Notes: generated by a model from the letters alone, not told the origin. A stretch of DNA of 20,394 nucleotides from Phycisphaerales bacterium (GCA_007124345.1 SLFH01000091.1:1-20394), one strand, 5' to 3'. Positions 8,343-16,367 are shown, counted from the first letter of the stretch. A program made the numbers and translations.

Positions 8343-8372
8343 CCGGCGTGCACACGCACATCAAAACGCCGG
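8343..8372 (+). promoter_or_regulatory. Stem-loop in the 5' leader of the coiled-coil gene
   Basis: CCGGCGT (8343-8349) pairs perfectly with ACGCCGG (8366-8372) across a 16-base A/C-rich loop. It ends 10 bases before the GGAGG Shine-Dalgarno of the gene starting at 8395. Its position suits modulation of translation or mRNA stability, but chance is not excluded. Confidence 0.3.
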
Positions 8373-8394
8373 AGAGCAAACGGAGGAACCAGCA

Positions 8395-9345
8395 ATGTGC
8401 GGCTTGATCAAAGGAACTGTTCGCCTCGGCCTGATCACTGCGGTCGTCGGCGTCGCGGCGGTCGCTCTTGCCGGGCCAGACCGCGTGATGCACCTGGCCG
8501 GCAAGGCCCGAGACAAAGTCAACTCGTCGATCGACCGGGCGATCGACGACCCCATCGTCCTGCGCACCAAGCTCACCAGGCTGCAGGAGCAGTACCCCAA
8601 GAGGCTCGCGACGCTCGAACGCGACCTCGACGAGGTCCGCCACCAGATCGGCGAGATCCAGCACGAACTCGCGATCGCAAAGAGCGTCGTCGCCTTCGCT
8701 GACGAAGACCTCCAGCAGCTCGAAACGCTGCTGACCAAGGCCGACGAGCGCCGGCGTGACGGCGGCTTCGGCGTCGTCCGTGTCCGCTTCGGCGAGCAGA
8801 CCCTCACCACCCGCGACGCTTACGCCAAGGCCACCAACATCTCCCGCCTCCGAGACTCCTACGAAGGCAGCATCGGCCGACTCACCGAAGACCTCGACCA
8901 CCTCCGCCAGCAGGAGCGCCGCCTGGGCGAGCTTCACGCCAAGCTCGTCGCCGAGGAGCTCGAACTCCAAGCCCAGGTCTGGGAGATCGAGCGCCGCATC
9001 GACACCTACGAGCGCAACGAGCGCCTCCTGGCCATCATGGAGGAACGCGAGTCACGCATCCGCGAGTTCGACCGCTACCAGGCCGCGGGCATCGGCGACT
9101 TCCAGCGCCACATGGCCGCCCTGGAAAACCAGCACGCCCGACGCTTCGAACGCCTGGTCGGCAACGAGCTCGAGAACGACTACGAGACCCGCGCCCGCGT
9201 CCGGGCCCGCTCCTCCGCCCCCGGCCGCGAGGCGAGGGGCGAGGTGCTCAGCCTCCCCGAGGTCATCGTCGAGCCCGACGAGAAGAAGCCCGCCCGCGAG
9301 CGGCGCACCGGCGCCGAAGGCCCATCGGTCGCCGGCCGGGGCTGA
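8395..9345 (+). CDS. Membrane-anchored coiled-coil protein, PspA/IM30-like (uncertain)
   Basis: 316 residues. One hydrophobic segment (about 11-27) near the N-terminus is followed by AGKARDKVNSSIDRAIDDP and a long alpha-helical region. Two coiled-coil blocks (about 38-125 and 155-240) are separated by a glycine- and basic-rich stretch near 127-150. The C-terminal tail (about 245-316) is Arg/Glu/Pro-rich and probably disordered. The start of the helical region resembles the N-terminus of PspA/IM30 phage-shock proteins, but those normally lack a TM, so the match is tentative. GGAGG lies 8 bases before the ATG, one of the best ribosome-binding sites in the window. The second residue is Cys, but there is no lipobox. 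It diverges from the sigma/kinase pair, which suggests co-regulation or being a target of that sigma factor. Confidence 0.75.
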   Translation: MCGLIKGTVRLGLITAVVGVAAVALAGPDRVMHLAGKARDKVNSSIDRAIDDPIVLRTKLTRLQEQYPKRLATLERDLDEVRHQIGEIQHELAIAKSVVAFADEDLQQLETLLTKADERRRDGGFGVVRVRFGEQTLTTRDAYAKATNISRLRDSYEGSIGRLTEDLDHLRQQERRLGELHAKLVAEELELQAQVWEIERRIDTYERNERLLAIMEERESRIREFDRYQAAGIGDFQRHMAALENQHARRFERLVGNELENDYETRARVRARSSAPGREARGEVLSLPEVIVEPDEKKPARERRTGAEGPSVAGRG

Positions 9346-9524
9346 CCCCCCGATTCACGGGGCGCTTTGCCCAAGCTTCCATCCACACGCACCCGCCGTC
9401 GGTCACCCTCCGGGGACTGGCGGCTTTTCTTCTGCGCCATAGCAGTACTTCCACCCCGAAACGACAGCCCCGCCCCCTCGTCACTGGCTTTGCACCCCCG
9501 GCCCCGATACCTTCTGGGCGGTTC

Positions 9525-9559
9525 GTCCGCGGGGCCGAAGGACCGTTTTCCCCGCGGGC
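9525..9559 (+). promoter_or_regulatory. GC-rich hairpin in the mreB leader
   Basis: CCGCGGGG (9527-9534) pairs with CCCCGCGG (9550-9557). The stem extends by a G-U and a G-C pair to about 10 bp, with a 15-base loop. It ends 50 bases before the mreB GTG. No T-run follows, so an intrinsic terminator is unlikely; a leader structure affecting mreB expression is possible. The rest of 9346-9609 shows nothing I can name. Confidence 0.35.
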
Positions 9560-9609
9560 AGGTTCCCCATCACCGTCCGCACACGCGCCACGACGGCAAA
9601 GAGACACCG

Positions 9610-10662
9610 GTGCTGTTCGATCGACTGCTCGGACTATTCAGCGTTGACATGGGCATCGACCTGGGCACCTGCAACACCCTCGTCGCTGTGCGTGGACAGG
9701 GCATCGTGCTCAACGAGCCGAGCGTTGTCGCCGTCAAAAAGGGCACAAACCAGGTCCTCAAGGACGGCCAGGCCGTCGGCTGGGTCGCCAAGGAGATGCT
9801 CGGCAAGACCCCCGGCTCGATCACAGCGATCCGCCCCCTCAAAGACGGCGTCATCTCCGACTTCGACATCACAGAGGCCATGCTCGGCTACTTCATCCGC
9901 AAGGTGAACGGGCGGGGCAAGATCATCGGCCCGCGCGTCGTCGTCAGCGTCCCATCGGGCATCACCCTCGTCGAAAAGCGCGCCGTCTACGACTCGGCCC
10001 GCAGGGCCGGCGCCCGTCGCACCTTCCTGATCGAAGAGCCCGTCGCCGCCGCCATCGGCGCCGGCCTGCCCGTCGCCGAGCCCATGGCGAGCATGATCGT
10101 CGACATCGGGGGCGGCACCACCGAGGTCGCCATCATGTCACTGGGCGACATCGCCACCTGCGAGTCCGTCCGCGTCGCCGGCGACGACATGGACGAGGAG
10201 ATCATCAACCACATGAAGCGCACCTACAACCTGATGATCGGCGAGCAGACCGCCGAGCGCATCAAGATCCAGATCGGCTCGGCCGCGCTCGTCGGCGAGG
10301 AGACGGAGATGGATGTCCGCGGGCGCGACATGATCTCCGGCCTGCCCCGCAAAACCACCATCACTTCCGGCGAGATCCGCGAGGCCCTCCAGGAACCCGT
10401 CCAGGCCATCATCGACACCGTCACCCGCACCCTCGAACGCGCCGAGCCCGAGCTCGCGGCCGACCTCGTCGAGAAGGGCATCACCCTCGCCGGCGGCGGC
10501 GCCCTCCTCAAGGGCCTGCCGATCGTCATCCAGAAGGCCACCGGCCTCGAGGCCCGCCTCGCCGACGACCCGCTCACATGCGTCGCCCGAGGCACCGCCC
10601 TCTTCCTCGAACACTTCGAGGAGTGGAAGCAAGTGCTCGAAAACGACCTCGACATCGCGTAG
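9610..10662 (+). CDS. mreB: Rod shape-determining actin homologue MreB
   Basis: 350 residues, normal for MreB, the actin-like ATPase that forms membrane-bound filaments and guides the cell-wall elongation machinery. Visible signatures: phosphate-1 loop DLGTCNT, then GQGIVLNEPSVVAV; IEEPVAAAIGAGLPV; phosphate-2 loop DIGGGTTEVAI; VRVAGDDMDEEII; GEQTAERIKIQIGSA; and the adenosine motif GITLAGGGALLKGLP. The GTG at 9610 is chosen because it gives the family-typical N-terminus LFDRLLGLFSVDMGIDLGT, including the short hydrophobic helix that inserts in the membrane. The frame stays open upstream to 9367, but that part has no similarity to MreB. A weak AAGAG lies about 8 bases before the GTG. mreC follows after 27 bases. 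Confidence 0.97.
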   Translation: MLFDRLLGLFSVDMGIDLGTCNTLVAVRGQGIVLNEPSVVAVKKGTNQVLKDGQAVGWVAKEMLGKTPGSITAIRPLKDGVISDFDITEAMLGYFIRKVNGRGKIIGPRVVVSVPSGITLVEKRAVYDSARRAGARRTFLIEEPVAAAIGAGLPVAEPMASMIVDIGGGTTEVAIMSLGDIATCESVRVAGDDMDEEIINHMKRTYNLMIGEQTAERIKIQIGSAALVGEETEMDVRGRDMISGLPRKTTITSGEIREALQEPVQAIIDTVTRTLERAEPELAADLVEKGITLAGGGALLKGLPIVIQKATGLEARLADDPLTCVARGTALFLEHFEEWKQVLENDLDIA

Positions 10663-10689
10663 CCCATCGCGCGGAGGAGGCTGCGCCCG

Positions 10690-11586
10690 ATGCCGCGCAG
10701 GGGCCGCAACAGACCGCTCGCTCTCTTCGCCATGCCGATCTGCATCGTGCTGGCGGTCATGTTCACTTTCATTCCGGCCCGCCGCACCGCCTGGCTCGAA
10801 CCCCTCGGCGGGCTCGCCTTCGCGCTGATCGCCCCCATCAGCCACCCCGTCAGCAGCTTCGCCCGCTGGGTGATCCCCGCCGAACGCGACGCGGGCGACC
10901 CCGCGATCGTCCGCTCGCTCAAGGAAGAGATCGAAGGCTTCAAGGCCCTCTACTACCGCGAGCGAGCCCGCAACGAAGAACTCCGCGAACGGATCAGAGA
11001 GCTCCAGTCCGGTGTCTCGGTCAACCCCGAGCTCCCCGTCCGCCTCATCGGCGCCCCGGTCATCGTCGGGGCGAGCGATCTCTCCGGCGGCGCCCTCCGC
11101 GTCCGCATCGGGCGAGGCCTGGGCGTCCACGAGAACGCCGTCGCGACCAAGGGCCACCAGCTCGTCGGCCGGGTCGTCAGCGTCGGTGCCGCCAGCTCGC
11201 TGGTCCGCCCCGTAACCGACAACGCCGCGGGCCCGATCCAGGGGCGAGTCATCCCCTCCGACGGCTCGCCCGCGCTCCTGTGCGTCCTCCGCCCGGTCGG
11301 GGGCGGGCTGCTCGCCGGGCCGCTGGAACGCCCGGGGGGAACCGAGCCCCCGTCGGTCGTCCCGGGCGACGAGGTCCGCCTCGACGACCAGACCTGGCCC
11401 AGAAACGCCCAGATGCTGTTGATCGGTCGAGTCGTCCGCCTCGAACCCGCGCCCGACAACCCCCTCCGCCTGATCGTCATCGTCCGCCCCAGCCTCGACA
11501 TCACCCGCGTCAGCGAAGTGGTGATGCGCCTGACGCCCGAGGGTGACCGCGTCGGCATCGAGCCCGCGCCGGAGGGACGCCGATGA
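10690..11586 (+). CDS. mreC: Rod shape-determining protein MreC
   Basis: 298 residues. A short basic N-terminus and a single TM (about 10-28) are followed by a periplasmic coiled coil (about 72-107, SLKEEIEGFKALYYRERARN) and the MreC beta-domain (about 115-285). This matches the family architecture, in which MreC links MreB/MreD to penicillin-binding protein 2. A second weakly hydrophobic stretch (38-52) may be amphipathic. GGAGGAGG lies about 10 bases before the ATG. The stop overlaps the mreD start (ATGA). The beta-domain has a Gly/Pro-rich insertion near 205-225. The call rests on architecture and position directly after mreB. Confidence 0.92.
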   Translation: MPRRGRNRPLALFAMPICIVLAVMFTFIPARRTAWLEPLGGLAFALIAPISHPVSSFARWVIPAERDAGDPAIVRSLKEEIEGFKALYYRERARNEELRERIRELQSGVSVNPELPVRLIGAPVIVGASDLSGGALRVRIGRGLGVHENAVATKGHQLVGRVVSVGAASSLVRPVTDNAAGPIQGRVIPSDGSPALLCVLRPVGGGLLAGPLERPGGTEPPSVVPGDEVRLDDQTWPRNAQMLLIGRVVRLEPAPDNPLRLIVIVRPSLDITRVSEVVMRLTPEGDRVGIEPAPEGRR

Positions 11587-12158
11587 ACCCGATCGTCCTC
11601 GGCGTTGCGCTCTGGCTCTTGCTCGGGCTAGAGGTCGGTCTGCGGGATCTGCTCGCCATCGGCGCGTGGTCGATCGGGCCGAGTCTGGTCATCCCGCTGG
11701 TCGTCTTCGTCGCCCTCGCCGCCCCCGCCAGAGCCGCCCTCTGGTTCGCTCTTTTCGCCGGCCTCGCCCGCGACCTGGTGACCGTCGTCAGCCTCGACGG
11801 CGGCGGCGCGACCGTCATCGTCGGACCCGGCGTCATCGGCACGATGCTCGGCGCACAGCTCGTCCTGTCCGCTCGCTCGCTCGTCATGAAACGCAACCCG
11901 GTGACACTGGCGATCCTGAGCGTCGGCGCCGCGGGCGTCAGCGACATCGTCCGCGTCGCCGCCCTGACGGTCAGAAACGCCTACGACCCGATCGTCTGGA
12001 GCGCCGGCGAACGCCTCGGCGCCGCGCTGCTCAGCGCGGTCTACACCGGCGTCGCCGGGCTGGCCCTTGCGCTGGTGCTGCTGCCCTTGGCGCCGCTGTT
12101 CGGGTCGGCGATGAGCGCAGAACTCCACGGCCGGGGCTCGGGCGGCCGACGGGGCTGA
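11583..12158 (+). CDS. mreD: Rod shape-determining membrane protein MreD
   Basis: 191 residues, almost entirely hydrophobic, with about five to six TM segments (near 5-20, 31-47, 50-66, 78-98, 108-130 and 146-174) and a short charged Gly/Arg tail. MreD sequences diverge strongly, so the identification rests on size, topology and the ATGA overlap with mreC. GGAGGG just upstream, inside the mreC gene, serves as a ribosome-binding site. No penicillin-binding protein 2 or rodA follows, unlike the common mreBCD-mrdA-rodA order. Confidence 0.88.
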   Translation: MNPIVLGVALWLLLGLEVGLRDLLAIGAWSIGPSLVIPLVVFVALAAPARAALWFALFAGLARDLVTVVSLDGGGATVIVGPGVIGTMLGAQLVLSARSLVMKRNPVTLAILSVGAAGVSDIVRVAALTVRNAYDPIVWSAGERLGAALLSAVYTGVAGLALALVLLPLAPLFGSAMSAELHGRGSGGRRG

Positions 12159-12160
12159 GA

Positions 12161-12175
12161 GCCGGCCTCACCGGC
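12161..12175 (+). other. Short hairpin after the mreD stop
   Basis: GCCGG, CCTCA, CCGGC forms a 5-bp stem two bases after the mreD stop codon. It lacks a following T-run, so it is at best a weak attenuator or 3'-end stabiliser. Confidence 0.25.
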
Positions 12176-12204
12176 GCAGATCCGCCACGCCACCCACGGC
12201 CCGT

Positions 12205-12210
12205 TACACT
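12205..12210 (+). promoter_or_regulatory. Possible -10 element (TACACT) directly before the GlmU-like gene
   Basis: TACACT fits TANNNT and ends nine bases before the ATG at 12220. Transcription would begin at or within a few bases of the start codon, giving a leaderless or nearly leaderless mRNA, in line with the absence of a Shine-Dalgarno. No good -35 is seen. Confidence 0.35.
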
Positions 12211-12219
12211 CTCCCCACG

Positions 12220-13434
12220 ATGGCCGACATCAACGAAGCGATCTTCTTCGACGACGGGCTCGGGCAGCTCGCCCCGCTCACCGATCTCCGACCCGCCTTC
12301 GCGGTCCGCTGCGGGGCGCTGACCAACCTCCGGCGCGTCGCCGACGGGCTCGGCGTGCGCCCGATCGGCGTGGTCGTGCCCCCGGACACCGCCGACCTCA
12401 CACGAGACCGCAACGACCTGCCGGTCAACAGGCTCCCCGAGGACGACACCCCCCGCCTGGCGATCAACGGGCGCTGCCCGCTCCCCCTGCGCGAGCTCGA
12501 CGAGCTCGAACCCGGCACAGTCTTCTGCGAGGAGGAGACAGGGCACATCATCGGCGCGAAGGTCACCAGCGCACAGCTCAGGTCACTGCTGGACAACGAA
12601 ACGCCCGCCGGCATCACGCGGCGAGACTTCCCCCAGCAACTGCTCATGTCCCGCCCCTGGCATGTCCGCTCGATCCGCGACACCGCGATGCGGGTCGACG
12701 CCGAACTGCTCACCCGGGGCGAGCCCCACGCCCCGCCCCCGGGCGTCACGGTCATCGGCGAGCAGCGTGTCGTGATCGACCCCGGCGCGACGATCTACCC
12801 CAATGTCACCCTGGTCGCCGAGGATGGCCCGATCGTCATCGGGCCCGGCGTAGTGATCCGCCCCGGCGCGACGCTGATCGGCCCGGTCTTCGTCGGGCGG
12901 TCCAGCCGCATCAACGAGCACGCCGTCATCCGCCCCCACACCGCGATCGGCCCCTCGTGCAAGGTCGCCGGCGAGATCTCGGGCGTCGTCTTCCAGGGCT
13001 ACGCCAACAAGGCCCACGACGGGTTCCTCGGCGACTCGTGGGTCGGCGAGTGGGTCAACCTCGGCGCCGCGACCAACAACTCCAACCTGCTGAACACCTA
13101 TTCGGAGGTGATCTGCCAAGCCCTGCCCGGCGGGCCCCGCGAGCGCACCGGCGAGACCTTCCTCGGCGCGATCATCGGCGACCATGTCAAAACCGCCATC
13201 GGCACACGGATCATGACCGGCTCGATCCTCCACACCGGCAGCATGTTCGCCCGATCGACGCCCGTCTTAGGCTGCGTCGCCCCGTTCACTTGGGCGACCG
13301 ACGAGGGCGACCGCGTCTACCGCTTCGACAAGTTCATGGATGTCGCCCAGAAGGCGATGAGCCGGCGCGACATCGAGCCCGGCGAGGCCTACGCCGCACG
13401 TCTCCGGCAGCTCCACGCCGAACGCGACGCCTGA
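12220..13434 (+). CDS. GlmU-like putative sugar nucleotidyltransferase / left-handed beta-helix acyltransferase
   Basis: 404 residues. The N-terminal part (about 5-150) begins with AIFFDDG then LAPLTDLRPAFAVRCGALT, matching the NTP_transf_4 type domain of the alternative GlmU family best known from Bacteroidetes. It lacks the classic LxxGxGTRM loop of ordinary GlmU. The C-terminal part (about 175-350) has hexapeptide-type repeats such as VVIDPGATIYPNV and VVIRPGATLIGPV, forming a left-handed beta helix. The conserved block KAHDGFLGDSWVGEWVNLGA, followed by NNSNL, is diagnostic. By family it may make UDP-GlcNAc or a related activated sugar for envelope synthesis; this is not proved by the sequence. 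It lies between mreD and polA, 61 bases after mreD. No Shine-Dalgarno is visible. Confidence 0.88.
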   Translation: MADINEAIFFDDGLGQLAPLTDLRPAFAVRCGALTNLRRVADGLGVRPIGVVVPPDTADLTRDRNDLPVNRLPEDDTPRLAINGRCPLPLRELDELEPGTVFCEEETGHIIGAKVTSAQLRSLLDNETPAGITRRDFPQQLLMSRPWHVRSIRDTAMRVDAELLTRGEPHAPPPGVTVIGEQRVVIDPGATIYPNVTLVAEDGPIVIGPGVVIRPGATLIGPVFVGRSSRINEHAVIRPHTAIGPSCKVAGEISGVVFQGYANKAHDGFLGDSWVGEWVNLGAATNNSNLLNTYSEVICQALPGGPRERTGETFLGAIIGDHVKTAIGTRIMTGSILHTGSMFARSTPVLGCVAPFTWATDEGDRVYRFDKFMDVAQKAMSRRDIEPGEAYAARLRQLHAERDA

Positions 13435-13442
13435 GCACGGGC

Positions 13443-13448
13443 TAACCT
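13443..13448 (+). promoter_or_regulatory. Possible -10 element (TAACCT) directly before polA
   Basis: TAACCT fits TANNNT and ends six bases before the polA ATG, placing a predicted transcription start on or next to the start codon (a leaderless mRNA). No Shine-Dalgarno is present. No convincing -35 is seen, so this is a sequence-based suggestion only. Confidence 0.35.
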
Positions 13449-13454
13449 GCCGCC

Positions 13455-16367
13455 ATGCGGACCCTGTACATCATCGACGGCTACGCGCAGTTCTTCCGGG
13501 CCTACCACGCGATCCGCACGCCCATGTCCAGCCCCGTCACGGGCGAGCCGACCAACCTCACCTTCGGCTTCGTCGGCCTGCTGCTCAAGCTGCTGCGTGG
13601 CGAGGGTCTCGCGGCCGACGGGCCGGGGGGCCGCCCGGATTACCTCGCCGTCGCCCTGGATGTCTCGGGCGATCGGGGCAGCATCCGGTCAGAGCTCTAC
13701 CCCGAGTACAAGGCGACGCGTCCGCCCCCGCCCGAAGACCTGCCGCAACAGGTCGAGCGGTGCCTGAAAATCCTCGAAGCCGTGGGCGTGCCCCTTTTGG
13801 GCGCAGAGGGCTTCGAGGCCGACGATGTCATCGCCTCGATGGTTCGACGGCTGCGCAAGGAGCAGCCCGACCTGCGCATCCGCATCGTCAGCAAGGACAA
13901 GGACCTCAAGCAGCTCCTCGAAACCGGGCGAGTCGAGCTCTACGACGCGCACAAAGACGAGCTCATCACCGCCGACACCCTCAAAGAAGAAACGGGCCTC
14001 ACCCCCAACCGCGTGATCGACATGCTCGCGCTCATGGGCGACACGGTCGACAATGTCCCGGGCGTCGAGGGCGTCGGGCCCAAGACGGCCGCGAAGCTCA
14101 TCGCCGACTACGGCTCCCTCGACGAGCTGCTCGCACGCGCCGACGAGATCAAGGGCAAACGGGGCGAGAAGCTGCGCGAAGCCGCGGGCCGCCTCGGACT
14201 CTCGCGAGAGCTCGTCACCCTCCGCGACGATGTCGACTTCGAGCTTGACCTCGACCGTGCCTCGACCGACGCGCTCCACCCCGAGGCCCTCGCCCCGATC
14301 CTCCGCGAGCTCGGGTTCAACCGATACCAGGACGAGCTCAAGGCCCTCACCGGCGGCGCGGGCCAGGCCGACGCGGAGACCGGCGCCAACACCAAGCCCG
14401 CAACCAGATCCTCGGCGCGTGCCGAGCCCGGCGGCCTCTTCGATTCGGTCGAGCAGACCCGCATCGAACGCACCGAGACCGCCGGCGACTACCGGTGCGT
14501 GCGCACAACGCAGGAGCTCGAAGCGCTCGTCAAAGCCCTGAAGAGCGCCCCCGTGTTCGCCGTCGACACCGAAACGACGAGCGTCAGACCGATGCGGGCC
14601 GAGCTCTGCGGGCTCTCCTTCTCGATCGAGGCCGGGTCGGGCTGGTACGTCCCCGTCCGCTCGCCCGAGCCGGACGCCCACCTCGACGAGCAGACCGTCC
14701 TCGACGCCCTCCGCCCGCTCCTGGAAGACCCCGAGAAGCCCAAGTACGGGCACAACCTCAAGTACGACCTGCTGGTGCTCCGCCGGGCGGGCGTCGAGCT
14801 GCGGGGCTTGAGCAACCCCGCCTCCTGCGACTCGATGATCGCCAGCTACCTCATCGACGCCTCGCGCTCCAGCCACTCGATGGACGCTCTCGCCCTCGCC
14901 CTGCTGAACCACCAGTCCATCTCGATCAAGGACCTCATCGGCTCGGGCAAGCACCAGCACACCTTCGACACCGTTCCGCTCGACGCGGCGACCGACTACG
15001 CCGCCGAAGACGCAGACATCACCCTCCGCCTCTGCGAGCTGATGCGCCCCAAGCTCGCCGAGATGGGCCTGGAAAGCCTCGCCGCAACGCTCGAAATGCC
15101 GCTGGTCGAGGTGCTGGCCGAGCTGGAATACAACGGCGTGCTCGTCGATCCGAACGAGCTCGACCGCCAGCGCGAACGCCTCGACACCCAGATCGTCGAG
15201 CTGAAGCGCAAGATCCAGGACGCCGCGATGGAGGAGGCGGGCCGCTCCTTCGACCCCGACTCGCCGAAACAGCTCGCGGGCGTCCTCTTCAACAAGCCCG
15301 AGGCCGAAGAGCCGGGCCTCGGCCTCCGCCCCCTTCGCCGCGGCAAGACCGGCCCCTCCACCGACGCGGAGGTCCTCGACAAGCTCGCCTCCGCCCCCGA
15401 GATCACCACGCCCATCCCCGGCCTGATCCTCGAATACCGCCAGCTCACCAAGCTCGTCAACACATACCTCGGCGCGCTCAAGGACGAGATCCACCCCGAG
15501 ACCAAGCGCATCCACGCTTCGTTCAACCAGACCGTCGCGGCGACCGGCCGCCTGTCGTCGAGCGACCCCAACCTCCAGAACATCCCGATCCGCACCGACA
15601 TCGGCCGGGAGATCCGTCGCGCGTTCGTCGCCCCGCCAGGACGCGTGCTCATCACCGCCGACTACTCGCAGATCGAGCTCCGCCTGCTCGCCCACCTCTC
15701 GCGCGACCCGGCGCTCATCGAGGCGTTCGAACGCGACGACGACATCCATACCGCCGTCGCCGCACAGATCCACGACATCAAACCCGAGGAAGTGACCCGC
15801 GAGCAACGAGGCGGCGCCAAGATGGTCAACTTCGGCATCGTCTACGGCATCACACCCTACGGCCTCGCAAGACGCCTCGGCGTCGGCAACGACGAGGCCG
15901 CCGCCATCATCGACGGCTACAAACGCCGCTTCGCCGGCATCACCACCTTCCTCCAGGAATGCATCGAGTACGCCCGCAGCCACGGGTATGTCGAAACGAT
16001 GCTCAAACGCCGGCGCCCGATCACCGAGATCGACGCGACCAACCCGCAGCGCCGAGCCCTCGCCGAGCGCATGGCGATCAACTCCGTCGTCCAGGGCTCC
16101 GCGGCCGACCTCATCAAGATCGCCATGGTCGACCTGCACGCCCGCCTCTCCGAGCACGCCTCCTACCTCCGAAGCGCCAAGGCCCCGGACGTCCCGGGCG
16201 TTCAGATGCTGCTGCAGATCCACGACGAACTCGTCTTCGAAGCGCCCGAGAAACACGCGCAAGAGGCCCTCGCCCTCATCACGAGCCGCATGGAGAGCGC
16301 CATGTCGCTCGATGTGCCGCTGAAGGTCGAGGCGGGCATCGCCATCAACTGGTACGAGAGCAAATGA
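13455..16367 (+). CDS. polA: DNA polymerase I with 5' nuclease, 3'-5' exonuclease and polymerase domains
   Basis: 970 residues, slightly longer than E. coli Pol I (928). The 5' nuclease domain (about 1-300) shows YIIDGYAQFFRAYHA, GFEADDVIAS, SKDKDLKQLL, MGDTVDNVPG and GVGPKTAAKLI. A linker rich in Ala, Thr, Arg and Glu runs at about 302-345. The proofreading domain has DTET at 371-374 (exo I), GHNLKYDLLVL (exo II) and YAAEDADITL (exo III), so it looks active. The polymerase domain has TGRLSSSDPNLQNIP, motif A DYSQIELR (Asp736), motif B RGGAKMVNFGIVYG with Phe at the nucleotide-discrimination position, and motif C HDE at 923-925. It fills gaps and removes RNA primers in replication and repair. 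Its stop overlaps the prmC start. The ATG at 13455 gives the family-typical N-terminus. Confidence 0.98.
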   Translation: MRTLYIIDGYAQFFRAYHAIRTPMSSPVTGEPTNLTFGFVGLLLKLLRGEGLAADGPGGRPDYLAVALDVSGDRGSIRSELYPEYKATRPPPPEDLPQQVERCLKILEAVGVPLLGAEGFEADDVIASMVRRLRKEQPDLRIRIVSKDKDLKQLLETGRVELYDAHKDELITADTLKEETGLTPNRVIDMLALMGDTVDNVPGVEGVGPKTAAKLIADYGSLDELLARADEIKGKRGEKLREAAGRLGLSRELVTLRDDVDFELDLDRASTDALHPEALAPILRELGFNRYQDELKALTGGAGQADAETGANTKPATRSSARAEPGGLFDSVEQTRIERTETAGDYRCVRTTQELEALVKALKSAPVFAVDTETTSVRPMRAELCGLSFSIEAGSGWYVPVRSPEPDAHLDEQTVLDALRPLLEDPEKPKYGHNLKYDLLVLRRAGVELRGLSNPASCDSMIASYLIDASRSSHSMDALALALLNHQSISIKDLIGSGKHQHTFDTVPLDAATDYAAEDADITLRLCELMRPKLAEMGLESLAATLEMPLVEVLAELEYNGVLVDPNELDRQRERLDTQIVELKRKIQDAAMEEAGRSFDPDSPKQLAGVLFNKPEAEEPGLGLRPLRRGKTGPSTDAEVLDKLASAPEITTPIPGLILEYRQLTKLVNTYLGALKDEIHPETKRIHASFNQTVAATGRLSSSDPNLQNIPIRTDIGREIRRAFVAPPGRVLITADYSQIELRLLAHLSRDPALIEAFERDDDIHTAVAAQIHDIKPEEVTREQRGGAKMVNFGIVYGITPYGLARRLGVGNDEAAAIIDGYKRRFAGITTFLQECIEYARSHGYVETMLKRRRPITEIDATNPQRRALAERMAINSVVQGSAADLIKIAMVDLHARLSEHASYLRSAKAPDVPGVQMLLQIHDELVFEAPEKHAQEALALITSRMESAMSLDVPLKVEAGIAINWYESK

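Larger units (their letters stand above)
8033..8394. other. Divergent intergenic region between sigma-factor and coiled-coil genes
   Basis: These 362 bases hold no gene I can support. They must contain the promoters of both diverging units. I see an imperfect palindrome at 8185-8199, a stem-loop at 8343-8372 just before the Shine-Dalgarno of the plus-strand gene, and an 8-base inverted pair (8057-8064 and 8109-8116, GCGTGATC/GATCACGC). No sigma-70 pair with good spacing was found on either strand, in keeping with possible use of an alternative sigma factor. Confidence 0.6.

Noticed and set aside
9354..9370. CCCC...GGGG hairpin after the coiled-coil gene as an intrinsic terminator
   Set aside because: The stem is only four pairs and no real T-run follows.
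9367..9609. Upstream extension of mreB starting at an ATG at 9367
   Set aside because: The 81 extra residues do not resemble MreB, while the GTG at 9610 gives the conserved N-terminus.
14495..16363. Plus-strand frame upstream of prmC running through polA
   Set aside because: Out-of-frame reading of polA with Arg/Pro-rich low-complexity translation; the real PrmC start is at 16364.
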